DNA of 64,000 nucleotides from assembly GCA_963757155.1 (NCBI GenBank), contig CAVWQS010000010.1, positions 248,001-312,000 of the forward strand. The letters are read 5' to 3'. Below are positions 43,219 to 52,022 of the stretch, in pieces. The DNA comes from DASXQK01 sp963757155 (GTDB taxonomy: Bacteria; Pseudomonadota; Alphaproteobacteria; Dongiales; Dongiaceae). Positions within the stretch are counted from its first letter, which is position 1. Each line of letters starts with the position of its first letter. The notes beneath the pieces are model-generated. The model searched no databases. It was not told where the DNA came from and saw only the letters and a list, made by a program, of their open reading frames with translations. Both the position numbers and the translations under genes were made by a program.

Positions 43219-43995
43219 CTATCGCGGGGCCGTGTGCTGCTTCATGAAACCCTCAACTAATTCCCTGGCGTCTTCGGCGCCAAGCATCTTCAACACGGGC
43301 GGTAGGCGCCTCACCAGTGCCAACAGCATTGCTTGGTGCGGCTGAGGCCGCGCCGCAAAGGCCTCTACGGCCTTAATTTGATCAAATAGCGCACCGCGGC
43401 GTGCGGTCTCGATCCGTAGCGTTTCGATGGAACGTCGGACCTCGGACATGATTGCCAGCAACGCGTCGACGTTGATACGTTGGGCCCGTCCGATGACATC
43501 ACGGCCACCCACTACAACAAGGCTGCCCACGTTGATATCCAGGTCTGGAAGGGGATCGGGAATTGTCGTGGGCACTGGTCTGTACGTGAGGTCGTCCACC
43601 ACGTCCTTGCACTCCCCCAGCAAGGCGTCGGCGAGGTAGCTGCACGCCGCCTCGACCTCCGCGGGCGTCGCTTGCACCTTTCCCGACATCAGTCGTTGAC
43701 GATGAAGGCTGACCAAGCGGGCGCTCAAGCGTCCTGTCCATGTACCAGCTTCAGCGGCAAACTCCGGGGCGTCTTCCGCCGCGATTGTCCGCACTTCGTC
43801 TGCGATCATGGCGCAGGTTCGCCTCACGCCAAGGGCGATCACACGCCCTCTCTCGGACATCCAGGCAGGACTGTCGTTACCGCCCTGTTCAAAGAACTGC
43901 GCGTCCAGCGTGACAACCTCCTTGAGGATGGAACCCTGTTCATCGTATGTGATCTTCTCGATGCGCCGCGAGACATAGCTATGGTCAACTGCCAT
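43219..43995 (-). CDS. Hypothetical protein, 258 aa
   Basis: MAVDHSYVSRRIEKITYDEQ starts a soluble, mostly helical protein. Noticeable parts are ERGRVIALGVRRTCAMIADE (residues about 48-67), a long helix with EVEAACSYLADALLGECKDV and a Pro-rich strand region (PVPTTIPDPLPDLDINVGSL) followed by VVVGGRDVIGRAQRINVDAL. There is no membrane segment, signal or catalytic motif I recognise. It is the longest gene in the small-gene stretch between module copies 6 and 7. Confidence 0.6.
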   Translation of the reverse strand: MAVDHSYVSRRIEKITYDEQGSILKEVVTLDAQFFEQGGNDSPAWMSERGRVIALGVRRTCAMIADEVRTIAAEDAPEFAAEAGTWTGRLSARLVSLHRQRLMSGKVQATPAEVEAACSYLADALLGECKDVVDDLTYRPVPTTIPDPLPDLDINVGSLVVVGGRDVIGRAQRINVDALLAIMSEVRRSIETLRIETARRGALFDQIKAVEAFAARPQPHQAMLLALVRRLPPVLKMLGAEDARELVEGFMKQHTAPR

Positions 43996-44016
43996 AAGCG
44001 CAGATCTCCAGGTTCA

Positions 44017-44052
44017 ACCGCAACGATATATAAGCCCGATTGGAAGGCCGAG
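44017..44052 (+). pseudogene. CRLHGG module: 5' fragment
   Basis: CGATATATAAGCCCGATTGG then AAGGCCGAG keeps only the YKPDWKA codons of the module start (compare copies 6 and 9). Unrelated sequence lies on both sides. Confidence 0.6.
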
Positions 44053-44323
44053 CATCGAAATCTTTCGGTCTCGCCGCCGTGGCGGCGTTGGCAGGCATCC
44101 TGTGTTTGAGCCGGCCGCCGCATGGTCCGGTCGATGCCGGCGATCCAGGTGAACTTGAAGGGCAAGGCCTTCGCCCGGTCGAGCGGGGACCAGTTAATTT
44201 CTAGAATCTATGACGGTCACTCGTAAAGCGCACCGGTAATTCCTATGTATACCAACTAGCAGTCCGAGCCGATGCAAGCATCCGGCGGCGCCTAGCGGCT
44301 CCCTGCTCTCTCCGAGGTGCAAC

Positions 44324-44656
44324 ATGGGCCCAGATATCACCTTTTCGCGGAACGAGCAAAACCCAAGATGGGACGATAGACGCCTTACGAACTGGCTGCA
44401 CCGCGAACTTCGTTTTGATGCGGACGTGGGGCCCCTCCGAGTTGTTTGCCGCATTCCACGGGGAGATTTTGTAAAGGCGTTCGGGCCTATCTCGGACGGA
44501 AACGTATTTGAGGTTTTCGCGGAGCATAGAGCGGGCATCGAAGACGCTGCCCGGGAGATTATCCTGCGCGGTGATTTTACGCATGATATCCATTGGGGCG
44601 ATCCAGAGACGGCTTCTATCCTAATTACGGGCGCCGAGATTCAAGGGGCGATGTAG
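44324..44656 (+). CDS. Hypothetical protein, 110 aa (DUF1488-like pattern)
   Basis: MGPDITFSRNEQNPRWDDRR is followed by LRFDADVGPLRVVCRIPRGD and a helix (VFEVFAEHRAGIEDAAREII). The order strand-strand-acidic helix ending in E-x-x-A-R is like DUF1488 small proteins (F-x-x-x-R-x-x-I-x-x-A-A), but the similarity is judged by eye and is weak. It lies between the 5' and 3' module fragments at 44017 and 44690. Confidence 0.5.
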   Translation: MGPDITFSRNEQNPRWDDRRLTNWLHRELRFDADVGPLRVVCRIPRGDFVKAFGPISDGNVFEVFAEHRAGIEDAAREIILRGDFTHDIHWGDPETASILITGAEIQGAM

Positions 44657-44689
44657 GCCTGGACCACCTAGGTTTCGCCGCCAGATCCC

Positions 44690-44930
44690 CGGTTTGGCAA
44701 GCCGTCAAGGGACGGCGCAAGGCCGGCCTGTCGCGGGCCAGCGATGCGTGGGCGACCCGTCTGCCGATTGCACGGCGGCAAGGGTGGCGGACCGAGGGGC
44801 GGAAGGAACGGCGCCTTTCGGACTGGGCGGTACACCGCCGAGGCGAAGGCGGAAAGGCAGGCGACGCGGGCGCTGATCCGCGAGCTGCGACGGCTGATCG
44901 GTGCCGGCGACTAGGGTGACCGATTATGCC
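44690..44930 (+). pseudogene. CRLHGG module copy 7, degenerate
   Basis: The 3' two thirds are present (stop TAG 44912-44914) with recognisable stretches CACGGCGGCAAGGGTGGCGG and CGGTACACCGCCGAGGCGAA, but the reading frame shifts at least once between them. The 5' part is diverged (about 44690-44755). Confidence 0.75.
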
Positions 44931-45127
44931 CGCCCATGCCCCTCTGGATCGCGCTCTAGCCTCCGCGCAACCCGCTCAACATGGCGCTGGTTGTACACCC
45001 ATTGCCAGGCATCTGCCCATGTGTTGAAGCAATTGACGATAGTGGGCGGACAATTTGGCGCCGTCATTTCGACATCGAAGGCGCGGCCGTTTTTCCGAGG
45101 GATTACTTGATAGGTTGGTTTTTGCAT
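44924..45127 (-). CDS. Hypothetical protein, 67 aa
   Basis: Start at ATG 45127: MQKPTYQVIPRKNGRAFDVE then MTAPNCPPTIVNCFNTWADA and a basic helix (QRHVERVARRLERDPEGHG). It looks like a compact cytosolic protein. A longer frame to 45211 is possible but less natural. It lies tail to tail with module copy 7. Confidence 0.55.
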   Translation of the reverse strand: MQKPTYQVIPRKNGRAFDVEMTAPNCPPTIVNCFNTWADAWQWVYNQRHVERVARRLERDPEGHGRA

Positions 45128-45235
45128 CTCCCTGATGCTCCTACATGCAGGGGCGGTGAATTGGAGCAGCTCAACGACATGGTGGCAGTCTGAACCGAGC
45201 GGCAACGCCATGCATGGTTGGCAGTGGTCCAGCCG

Positions 45236-45282
45236 GTCACATGGCGGCTTGGGCGGCGGACCAAAGGGCAGAGGAACGCTGC
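45236..45282 (+). pseudogene. CRLHGG module: internal fragment
   Basis: CACATGGCGGCTTGGGCGGC and GGACCAAAGGGCAGAGGAAC correspond to the HGGKGGGPKGERN codons of the module. Nothing else of the module is left. Confidence 0.5.
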
Positions 45283-45294
45283 CGACGCGCCCAG

Positions 45295-45534
45295 CTACAG
45301 CCTTCGTCGCCTGAGTTGCGGACTCTCCGAAGGCTCGACATATAGTTCCGCTTCGAGATGCCGTAAACGGCTTTCGATCTGGGCTGCCATATTTTCAAGC
45401 GCGGCTGTCTGGTCTTTGAATGCCGAACTGCCGTGCAAACTACGAGCGGCCAACCGGCGGGCCCTTGCTGCTTTCTCTCGGGCGCCAAAGGCCTTCTCCC
45501 GAAGCTCAACCATTTCCAAGTGTTTCCCATGCAT
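45295..45534 (-). CDS. Hypothetical helical protein, 79 aa
   Basis: From ATG 45534: MHGKHLEMVELREKAFGARE continues as a charged helix (KAARARRLAARSLHG, ENMAAQIESRLRHLEAELY), heptad-like and probably coiled coil. Ends RRRRL. Upstream in-frame codons overlap module copy 8 and are not used. Confidence 0.5.
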   Translation of the reverse strand: MHGKHLEMVELREKAFGAREKAARARRLAARSLHGSSAFKDQTAALENMAAQIESRLRHLEAELYVEPSESPQLRRRRL

Positions 45535-45641
45535 AGGCAGTCTCCCAAGCCTTCCATATGTCGCCGCATTTAGTGGAGGTCGCCTGCGGATCGCAACATG
45601 CCTAGTCAGATGACAGAATTTTGCCCGCCCGACCGCCTCGG

Positions 45642-45830
45642 GTCTGCCGGCTACACGGTGGTAAGGGCGGCGGACCAATGGGCAAGCGCAACGGCGCCTA
45701 TCGAACTGGCCGCTACACCGCGGAGGCAAGGGCCGAGCGGCGGGAGCAACGCGCGGTGATCCGGGAACTGCGGCGGCTGATCGATGCCGGCGACTAGGAC
45801 TACCGGCTCGAAGCAATGGAGCCCCACAGG
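45642..45830 (+). pseudogene. CRLHGG module copy 8: in-frame 3' half
   Basis: 52 open codons reading VCRLHGGKGGGPMGKRNGAY then a helix and ELRRLIDAGD with stop TAG 45795-45797. There is no start codon before the CRLHGG part (only ATG inside GPMGK). The trailer ACTACCGGCTCGAAGCAAT matches copy 1. Confidence 0.8.
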
Positions 45831-45928
45831 GAGGCTTCGGTGGCCCCTTAGGACGCCAACTCTTGCACCGACAAATGACGCGGCGTCGCTATGAAATGGC
45901 TCCCATGCTGATCCCGACCTCGGTCATT

Positions 45929-46290
45929 GGCGGGGCAAGACCGGGGGCAATCGTGGGGGGTGGAAGCGAAATCAGCTGACCGACCCTACAAGCCCGATTG
46001 GAAGGCCGCTTTAGCATTGGCACAGGCCGCGCCCCGCTGCCGGGCTAGGTGCCGCGTCTCAAAGCTTCCTTGTCGTGGGCCCGCAATGCGCGCAAGGCCG
46101 TCTGTCGCTTGCATGGGGGCAAGGGTGGCGGCCCTACCGGGGAGCGCAATGGCGCTTATCGGACTGGGCGCTACACGGCCGAGGCGAAGGCGGAGAGGCA
46201 GGCGGCTCGTGCACTGCTAAGGGAGCTGCGGCGGCTCATCGATGCTGGCGACTAGGGGGCTCGCGGCTCGGATAAGTCAATTTCATCGCA
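45929..46290 (+). pseudogene. CRLHGG module copy 9, frameshifted
   Basis: The 5' part (about 45968-46095) encodes DRPYKPDWKAALALAQAAPR, and the 3' part (to TAG 46253-46255) encodes CRLHGGKGGGPTGERNGAYR in another frame; one indel near 46095 separates them. A tail remnant of the 25444-type gene precedes it (GGGGCAAGACCGGGGGCAAT). Confidence 0.85.
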
Positions 46291-46473
46291 GCGGTGGTTT
46301 TCCACTCGTACAGGCGAAATTGCGTCGCTCACAGGGCTGCCAGATAGCCCTGGCTGGCCTCGCCCGGTTGAACCCTGTTCAACATAGAACAGCGCCGCCC
46401 TCGGGCAGGGTCAATTATGGCCTTGGCTCGGCTAGGCGAAGCGAAGCACCCGGAGCCCGAAGGATGCAATGTC

Positions 46474-46701
46474 ATGGCCGTAAACGAGAACGACGAAGCG
46501 AGCTTCACCTTCCTGCTTCACGGCACCGCCGAGGCGCATGCGATCGGCGGCTGGGCGAAGGCGGCCTTCCTGCCCCCTGAGATGTTCCATGCGCTGCTGC
46601 AGTCCCTGATTGCCGAGTGGCTGGAAGCGGGCTCCGACGCGTCGGCAATTGCTGTCGCCGAGGTGGTCGCCTTGACCGCCGCGAAGGGCCAAATCAGCTA
46701 A
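46474..46701 (+). CDS. Hypothetical protein, 75 aa
   Basis: MAVNENDEASFTFLLHGTAE then AHAIGGWAKAAFLPPEMFHA and a Leu/Ala-rich helical end (LIAEWLEAGSDASAIAVAEV). Soluble, acidic. It lies between module copy 9 and the IS630 remnant, whose insertion point is only a few bases beyond the stop codon. Alternative start at 46417. Confidence 0.5.
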   Translation: MAVNENDEASFTFLLHGTAEAHAIGGWAKAAFLPPEMFHALLQSLIAEWLEAGSDASAIAVAEVVALTAAKGQIS

Positions 46702-46702
46702 A

Positions 46703-47772
46703 CTAAAGCGGATTCCGCTGCATATTGAAACATATCCGGCATGAGCGAAGTAGTTGGCGCATTCGGTCTGCGCCGAGGCGAGGCACGAAGAGGCCAATTC
46801 GGCGGCGAAGGCTGCGCTGCGTCCGCTCGGCAGCTTTGACGCAGATACGCCTTGAGCTTGCTGAAGGACATCTCGATCGGATTGAGATCGGGCGAGTACT
46901 TGGGCGGTATATAGCTAATTCCGCGCCAACGGCCTCGATCGCTTGCTCGACGCCGGCAACCTTGTCGGGCTCGGAGATTGTCGCATCACGACGATCATCG
47001 CCGTGGTTGAGCGCGGGAGCCAGGCATTGCTCGACGTAAGACAAAAAGATTTCTCCGTTCATGGCTCCTTCGATCACGCAGGGGCGCCGTCATTTCGTCG
47101 CAGCGCAGGCCAGCCACGAAGGTCAGGGTCTTCCAGGTTCACAAGCGGGACGCGCCCGATCAGCCGCTCGCCGCGCGGGCAGCGGCCATAGTCGGCGAGG
47201 CCATGGTAGTGTTCACCCAGGTTTCATCGATGAAGACAAGGCTGGATGAATCACTAGCAGGGCCTGCTGCCGGATCCAATGCCGGCGCGCCCGGGCGACA
47301 TCGGCTCGTTGCTGCTCGGCCGCGCGCAGGCTTTTTTTTGAAGCTGATGTCGTGACGCTCCAGAAAACGCCACAGCGCGCTGCGGCTGCCCGGCATTCTC
47401 TGCTTATGCAGGGCCGCGACGAACTCTTCGAGCGTCCAATCCGGCCGCTCGCCGACCAGCGCGAGGACCCCGTCCGCGTAGTCCTCCAGCGGCGATCGGC
47501 TGCCGCCGCGTGGCCGCGGCGCACGGCGCCCTTCCCGCCGCCACGACTGAGGCCATTTGACCGCCGAGCTGGCGCTGACTGTCAAAACGCTCCGCCGCCT
47601 CACGCCGACGATGCTCCCCCTTCAACAAGCTTCGATCACACGCTCGCGCAAATCCGAACGGACAGAGCCTTGGGCATGGCGCTCCTCCGCAAACCGAATC
47701 GGCGCAGAGACTCTGCCGATTACGTCACCCCTGCGGATATCCCGATTCAAATCTGCCGCGGAACCGCTTTAG
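46703..47772 (-). mobile_element. Decayed IS630-family element
   Basis: Ends CTAAAGCGGATTCCGCTGCA at 46703 and its imperfect complement ending 47772 mark about 1070 bp, the usual IS630 size. The single transposase gene on the minus strand is broken into several frames: an N-terminal part with ERPDWTLEEFVAALHKQRMP, SALWRFLERHDISFKKKPA and the DDE start LVFIDETWVNT (47160-47603), and later pieces MNGEIFLSYVEQCLAPALN and KAAERTQRSLRRRIG (46703-47077), with at least two frameshifts and lost segments. It is not functional. The intact copy is not in the window. Confidence 0.85.
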
Positions 47773-47804
47773 TATGCCGGTAAACGCTGACAAAGGAGAA
47801 CGCC

Positions 47805-48098
47805 ATGGCGACCTATGTTCTACTCTGCAACTACACTGACCAGGGCATCCGCGCCGTTCAGGATTCGCCAAAGCGTCGGGCTGCCGCTAAGGAGCTGGGC
47901 AAGAAGTTCGGCGTCGAAATGAAGGCTGGCTATCTCGCAATGGGAACGTGCGACCTGATCCTCACCGTGGAAGCCGCTACCGACGAGGCGGTGGCGAAAT
48001 GGGCTCTCTCTCTTGCGTCCAAGGGGAATGTACGGACCACCACCATCAAGGTCTTCCCCGAAGCGGAGATGGACAAGATTTTGGCGGCGCTCGGCTGA
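47805..48098 (+). CDS. GYD-domain protein, 97 aa
   Basis: MATYVLLCNYTDQGIRAVQD is the GYD family opening (usually F-x-x-T-x-x-G); the middle LGKKFGVEMKAGYLAMGTCD and LILTVEAATDEAVAKWALSL complete the ferredoxin-like fold. AAAGGAGA lies 7 bp upstream of ATG. GYD proteins are small, widespread and of unknown biochemical role. It is a standalone gene directly after the IS630 remnant. Confidence 0.85.
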   Translation: MATYVLLCNYTDQGIRAVQDSPKRRAAAKELGKKFGVEMKAGYLAMGTCDLILTVEAATDEAVAKWALSLASKGNVRTTTIKVFPEAEMDKILAALG

Positions 48099-48206
48099 TC
48101 AAGCGCCCGCGCAACTAAGGTAATCGGCCCCCGCTTCGGCGGGACCTATCTTTCTCGCACAGGTATCCGAACTGGACGCGCCCCGCACTGCGGCGTCCGG
48201 CGGTAT

Positions 48207-48545
48207 TGGCAGGGCGATGCCATAGCCCAGTTCAACCTCGGGGTCATGTACGAAAGTGGCCAAGGCGTGGCGCAAAGCTATGCGGAAGCGATGAAGTGGT
48301 ACCGCAAAGCCGCCGACCAGAGCGATGCCCAGGCCCAGTTCAACCTCGGAACCAAGTACTACAGGGGCGAGGGCGTCCAGCAGGATTACGATAAAGCTCT
48401 GATGTGGATTCGCAAGGCCGCCGACCAGGGCAATGCCGTCGCCCAACGCAGCCTCGGGGTCATGTACAACAAGGGACAAGGCGTGACACGGGACTCCGCC
48501 GAGGCATCGAGGTGGTATCGCAAGGCGGCCGATCAAGGGGGCAAC
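48207..48545 (+). pseudogene. Sel1-repeat protein fragment
   Basis: Three consecutive Sel1-like repeats are visible (QFNLGVMYESGQGVAQSYAE, AQFNLGTKYYRGEGVQQDYD, AQRSLGVMYNKGQGVTRDSA), each with the AADQG turn. There is no start codon before the first repeat except the internal ATG at 48246, and after KAADQGG the sequence changes abruptly to an unrelated integrase fragment. So both ends are lost. Sel1 proteins are protein-interaction scaffolds. Confidence 0.75.
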
Positions 48546-48846
48546 AAGGACCAAGAAGCGCCTCCCGTTCACGACCGAGCAGCTTCAAACGATCTTTGCT
48601 GCGCCCGTGTTCATCGGGTGTCAATCAGAGTCTAAGGTACTGAAGCCTGGAAATCATCGGCTTCGTGATCATAGGTTCTGGGCGCCGCTGATCGCCCTCT
48701 GGTCAGGTGCCAGGCTGAACGAAATTGGGCAACTCCTTCGGTCGGACATTCGCGAGACCGACGGTATCTGGTGCTTCCACTTCACCGAAGACGCGGAGGG
48801 CGACACGAAGCGCCTTAAGACCGAGGCGGCTGGGGTATGCGCCGGC
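48546..48846 (+). pseudogene. Tyrosine recombinase fragment (internal part)
   Basis: Frame KKRLPFTTEQLQTIFAAPVF, LRDHRFWAPLIALWSGARLN (the catalytic Arg of the family is in GARLNEIGQL), SDIRETDGIWCFHFTEDAEG and KRLKTEAAG is the start of a phage-integrase catalytic domain, of a lineage different from the P4-type gene at 21250. The domain breaks off at about 48840 before the second half with the catalytic Tyr. It follows the Sel1 fragment in another frame. Dead remnant of another mobile element. Confidence 0.8.
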
Positions 48847-49133
48847 CGAACTCAAATGGGGCCGCTACCAAAGCGCGGTTAGCGGATCGGCGAGGAAGGC
48901 GGGCGCCAGAATCGCGAGGAGAAGCTGGCGCATTTTCGGATAGTGATATGTGCTGGCTCGTCGGACAACGCCAGGCCGCAGGAATTGACGATGCCGGCTT
49001 TGCGAGGAAGTGACGGCCTTGGGGAATAGATCTCGGGTAGGGTGAAGCATCACCCATAGGCTGTGGCGCCAATTCATGCCCGCGCAAGCCCTCGTGGCTT
49101 GTCCCCTAGTTGCCTCCGTGCGAGGAATTCGGC
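48847..49133. other. Non-coding spacer after the recombinase fragment
   Basis: Only a short minus-strand frame with a signal-peptide-like string (MRQLLLAILAPAFL, about 48880-48950) is visible and it is too short to claim. No repeat copy is recognised here. Confidence 0.35.
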
Positions 49134-49424
49134 ATGTCGATCCCCGTCAATGCCCCGCCGGAAAACCTCGCTGACCACCTCACCATGAGCCTATGGCGCG
49201 AGCGCGCGACGCTCCGCCTCCTGGCGCGGCGGAAGGCTTGGGAACCGAGCATCGATGATTGCCGCGATATGGCCGGCCGCGTGGTCGAGTATCTCAAGGG
49301 GCGTGGTGTGCTTCGCGTCATCCGGGAGAGCGGCAGCGAGCAACACAGCATCAGTCCCGTTGCCATCAAGAGAGCAAGCCCGCCGATGCCGATCTGGGCA
49401 CCACGGCCTCCACGCGAGATCTGA
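49134..49424 (+). CDS. Hypothetical protein, 96 aa
   Basis: MSIPVNAPPENLADHLTMSL then helices with RERATLRLLARRKAWEPSID and DMAGRVVEYLKGRGVLRVIR, ending Pro/Arg-rich. Start ATG 49134 behind GAGGAATTC. A soluble basic protein with no recognised family. Confidence 0.55.
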   Translation: MSIPVNAPPENLADHLTMSLWRERATLRLLARRKAWEPSIDDCRDMAGRVVEYLKGRGVLRVIRESGSEQHSISPVAIKRASPPMPIWAPRPPREI

Positions 49425-49533
49425 GCCTCGAAAAGGCCGATGGACGGTGAAAGTTTGCCGCGAACTCCCGATTGATCTCAACGGGCAAGCACCTGTGTCA
49501 GAAGAGCCAGGATTTGTCGACGGAACCCGGCGT

Positions 49534-50970
49534 TCAGCCCGGGGAACCGTCTAGCACGAGCACCCAGTCGCTATCGCCGGTACTGTTCTTACCGGGCGGC
49601 GTGAATTGCCGGATACCGGTGTTTGGCAAAGTTGCGGTGTCTATTGGCCGATAGGTGCCGTTCGTCGGATCGTACCAGCGTCCGAGAGCAGCTCGGGCTA
49701 GTCTGCTCATATCGACCGAGATGGTCCGCGCGAAAGGCATATAGGCCATGACAAGACTCCCGTCGGCCGTGCGGGCGGCGGCCACATAGCTGTCCTTGGT
49801 AATGCTGCCCTTCGCAGAAAACTGACCGTATCCGTCGACGACGGTCATGTGCTCCTGGTCCGGCACCAGAGCGTACCAACTGCGGGTGGCGAAGAGCTTC
49901 TTCATGAAGCTGAGTTCACGAACGCCGGGCGTGTCTAGTTTATCTCGCCAGCCTGCCGGAAACCGCCAGGTGAATGCGCTTCCGTACAGTTGACCCGCGG
50001 CGCCGCTCAGCATGGTCCAGTATTCCTGCCGGCGGAGATTCAGCGGGGAACCGCCATCCGTATTGCCGAGATGCTCGAATTCATAGTTTGCTTCGACCAG
50101 GAACACGGGCAGAAAACGCCTTCGATTGTACTCCTTAAGGACCTGCGCATAGGTGGGATAGTAGGTATAGGCCGCGTCGAGGTCGATCGATAGAGCCCAG
50201 GCGGAAGCATCCAGAGAGCCGCTCGAGAGATAGTTAAGCTCGATGGTCTGAAGGTGCTGGGGCGCCGCGCTGCGGATTCCACTGGCGACCGCGCGGACCA
50301 GCGCGCCGTCCGCCATGTCTCGCCAAGTCTGAAAGTCATTTCCATGCATCCAGACAATATTGGTGTAGCGCCTGTAACGGTTGCCGAGATACCTGCCGTA
50401 GTCCCTGGCCTTGGCGATGCCGTTGGCGCGCAGGACTTTGAGCCAGCCGATCGTCTCGATGGGGTCGAGCAGAATGAGCATGTTTTGCTTGACCGCCAAA
50501 TCGAGGACGGCGTCCACCTTCTGGAAGTAGATCGGGTTGGGTGTGGCCAGATCTCCAGGCGTCCTGAAAGGCGCGATGCCTTCGCGCGTGCTGCCATCCG
50601 CGTTGCAGGCAGTACCGTCGTTGCACAGGAGGTTTATCCAGAGGGTATTGATGCCGTAGCGCGCTCGATTCTGCATGTAGAGCGCGGCTTCGGGCAAGGT
50701 GAGGTTGCCGATCAGAGATTGAGGCGAGTTGCCGACCATCAGGAATGGAGCGTTCTTTTGATCAACAAGATAGCGGTTGTTGCTGCTCGCCTTGAGGGGA
50801 TAGGCGGGCGCTTCGAGCGCCGTACCGGCGGCCGCCGACGCCGCGCGGACTGCTTGTCCGACCGCGAGGCCAGCGAGCAAGCATAAGACGGCGCGGGACC
50901 AACCCGCTCCTATTCCGAACAGCTTCAACACCGCGGCAATATAGAGCGCGTACGGAGATTGAGCCGACAT
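49534..50970 (-). CDS. DUF4038-type glycoside-hydrolase-like protein, exported
   Basis: A 478-aa protein if started at ATG 50970 (MSAQSPYALYIAAVLKLFGI); the frame opens upstream to 51114. A hydrophobic leader (about residues 20-45, CLLAGLAVGQAVRAASA) predicts export or anchoring. The catalytic-type barrel follows: NRYLVDQKNAPFLMVGNSPQ, YMQNRARYGINTLWINLLCN, NPIYFQKVDAVLDLAVKQNM, IVWMHGNDFQTWRDMADGAL and PVFLVEANYE (acid residue). The C-terminal part (MKKLFATRSWYALVPD, RWYDPTNGTYRPID) is the collagen-binding-like tail usual in DUF4038 proteins, relatives of GH140 apiosidases. It probably acts on plant or envelope polysaccharide. Alone on its strand in the island. Confidence 0.82.
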   Translation of the reverse strand: MSAQSPYALYIAAVLKLFGIGAGWSRAVLCLLAGLAVGQAVRAASAAAGTALEAPAYPLKASSNNRYLVDQKNAPFLMVGNSPQSLIGNLTLPEAALYMQNRARYGINTLWINLLCNDGTACNADGSTREGIAPFRTPGDLATPNPIYFQKVDAVLDLAVKQNMLILLDPIETIGWLKVLRANGIAKARDYGRYLGNRYRRYTNIVWMHGNDFQTWRDMADGALVRAVASGIRSAAPQHLQTIELNYLSSGSLDASAWALSIDLDAAYTYYPTYAQVLKEYNRRRFLPVFLVEANYEFEHLGNTDGGSPLNLRRQEYWTMLSGAAGQLYGSAFTWRFPAGWRDKLDTPGVRELSFMKKLFATRSWYALVPDQEHMTVVDGYGQFSAKGSITKDSYVAAARTADGSLVMAYMPFARTISVDMSRLARAALGRWYDPTNGTYRPIDTATLPNTGIRQFTPPGKNSTGDSDWVLVLDGSPG

Positions 50971-51113
50971 CCACCGGATGACCGGTTTCCTAATTCGCGT
51001 TTGCTGCCGGATAATGGTATTTTCAGGAGCGGACCCTCGCTCGGAATGCCAGGATGGTCCAACCGCCGTCGAGATCGGGGCGCCGCGTTTGGGAAGCTCC
51101 GAAATTGCCTTCA

Positions 51114-51257
51114 TCAGGGCGCACCTCTCTCATGGGTCTTGCTGGAACTGATGGCGACCGATCCCGCGTCACGCTGCAGCTGGATCAGGTGGCGGACGCA
51201 GTTCGCGATCAGCCGCAAAATCTTGGCCGACAGCATTCTGGGCACGGCGACCTCCAT
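51114..51257 (-). CDS. Possible short helical protein, 47 aa
   Basis: MEVAVPRMLSAKILRLIANC followed by VRHLIQLQRDAGSV, an amphipathic basic helix. It would overlap the first codons of the longer upstream form of the DUF4038 gene. No ribosome site. Low support. Confidence 0.2.
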   Translation of the reverse strand: MEVAVPRMLSAKILRLIANCVRHLIQLQRDAGSVAISSSKTHERGAP

Positions 51258-51564
51258 CTGGAAGGTTATACAAAGGCCGTGACTGACGACCCAGATTGCG
51301 TTACTTGAACAGTTGGCTCGCCTGCGAGACAGGCTCGGCATCAACCCTCCGGGGTGGCAGTGCCGTTAGCTCGGTCGCCCGGCTGGAAGTAATGAACCCC
51401 GGCCCTGGACTTTGACTCCACGGCTCTGCCTGCCGGCCAGTCTGCTGGAGCGGCCACCAAATTCATCCCCATCTTTCACCCAATTCAACCTTGGCTTGGG
51501 ATCTTCGATGTGCCTTGGTAGACCCCGGGGGTTGGTGTAGGCGTTAAAGCCAGGGAGGCCAGCA
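51258..51564. other. Non-coding spacer
   Basis: About 300 bp with no frame of substance and no recognised repeat; a CCCGGGGGTTGG stretch near 51522-51535 is the only notable composition. Confidence 0.35.
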
Positions 51565-51885
51565 ATGTATGATCCGACAGCGCTCGCAAGGTACTACGCG
51601 TTGCGCGTGCAAAGCTTCGTCAATCTTGCCAACGAGGGTTCGTCGCTCAGCCGAATGATATATCTGCGCTTGGCCGAGGTATTCGATGGATTGGCGACCT
51701 CGGCTGATCGTTTCGCCACCGAGCTTCGCGGTGAGGCGCAGTTGGAGCAAAGGAAAGTGGAGCCGGAAGCACCTATCCCCCTGCCAGTGCCCGCAAGGCC
51801 GAAACGCAAGCCGGCCTTGAGGAAGACCTCATCGGCTCAGACCCTGCTCCCACATGCCGCTGTAATCGACCAAGTGCGGCACTAA
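51565..51885 (+). CDS. Hypothetical protein, 106 aa
   Basis: GGGAGGCCAGCA precedes ATG 51565. MYDPTALARYYALRVQSFVN and SSLSRMIYLRLAEVFDGLAT form a helical N-terminal half; the C-terminal half is Pro/Lys/Arg-rich (EAPIPLPVPARPKRKPALRK). It resembles small helical proteins of unknown role in rhizobial genomes. Confidence 0.6.
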   Translation: MYDPTALARYYALRVQSFVNLANEGSSLSRMIYLRLAEVFDGLATSADRFATELRGEAQLEQRKVEPEAPIPLPVPARPKRKPALRKTSSAQTLLPHAAVIDQVRH

Positions 51886-52022
51886 GCGGCTTCGGAAGGC
51901 GACAGCGGGACGCAGTTACCGGCTTACTCCAATGGCCAATGGCGCTAAGCCTAATGGCGTAATCAGCTCGTGGCAAAATTAGGCCCTAAGATCGCGATGC
52001 CACAATCTTAGGAGCTTAGCAC

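Noticed and set aside
26175..46290. The small-gene array as a classical integron
   Set aside because: No attC-type palindromes are visible between genes; the only integrase at the start is a P4-type island enzyme; the repeated unit is itself coding.
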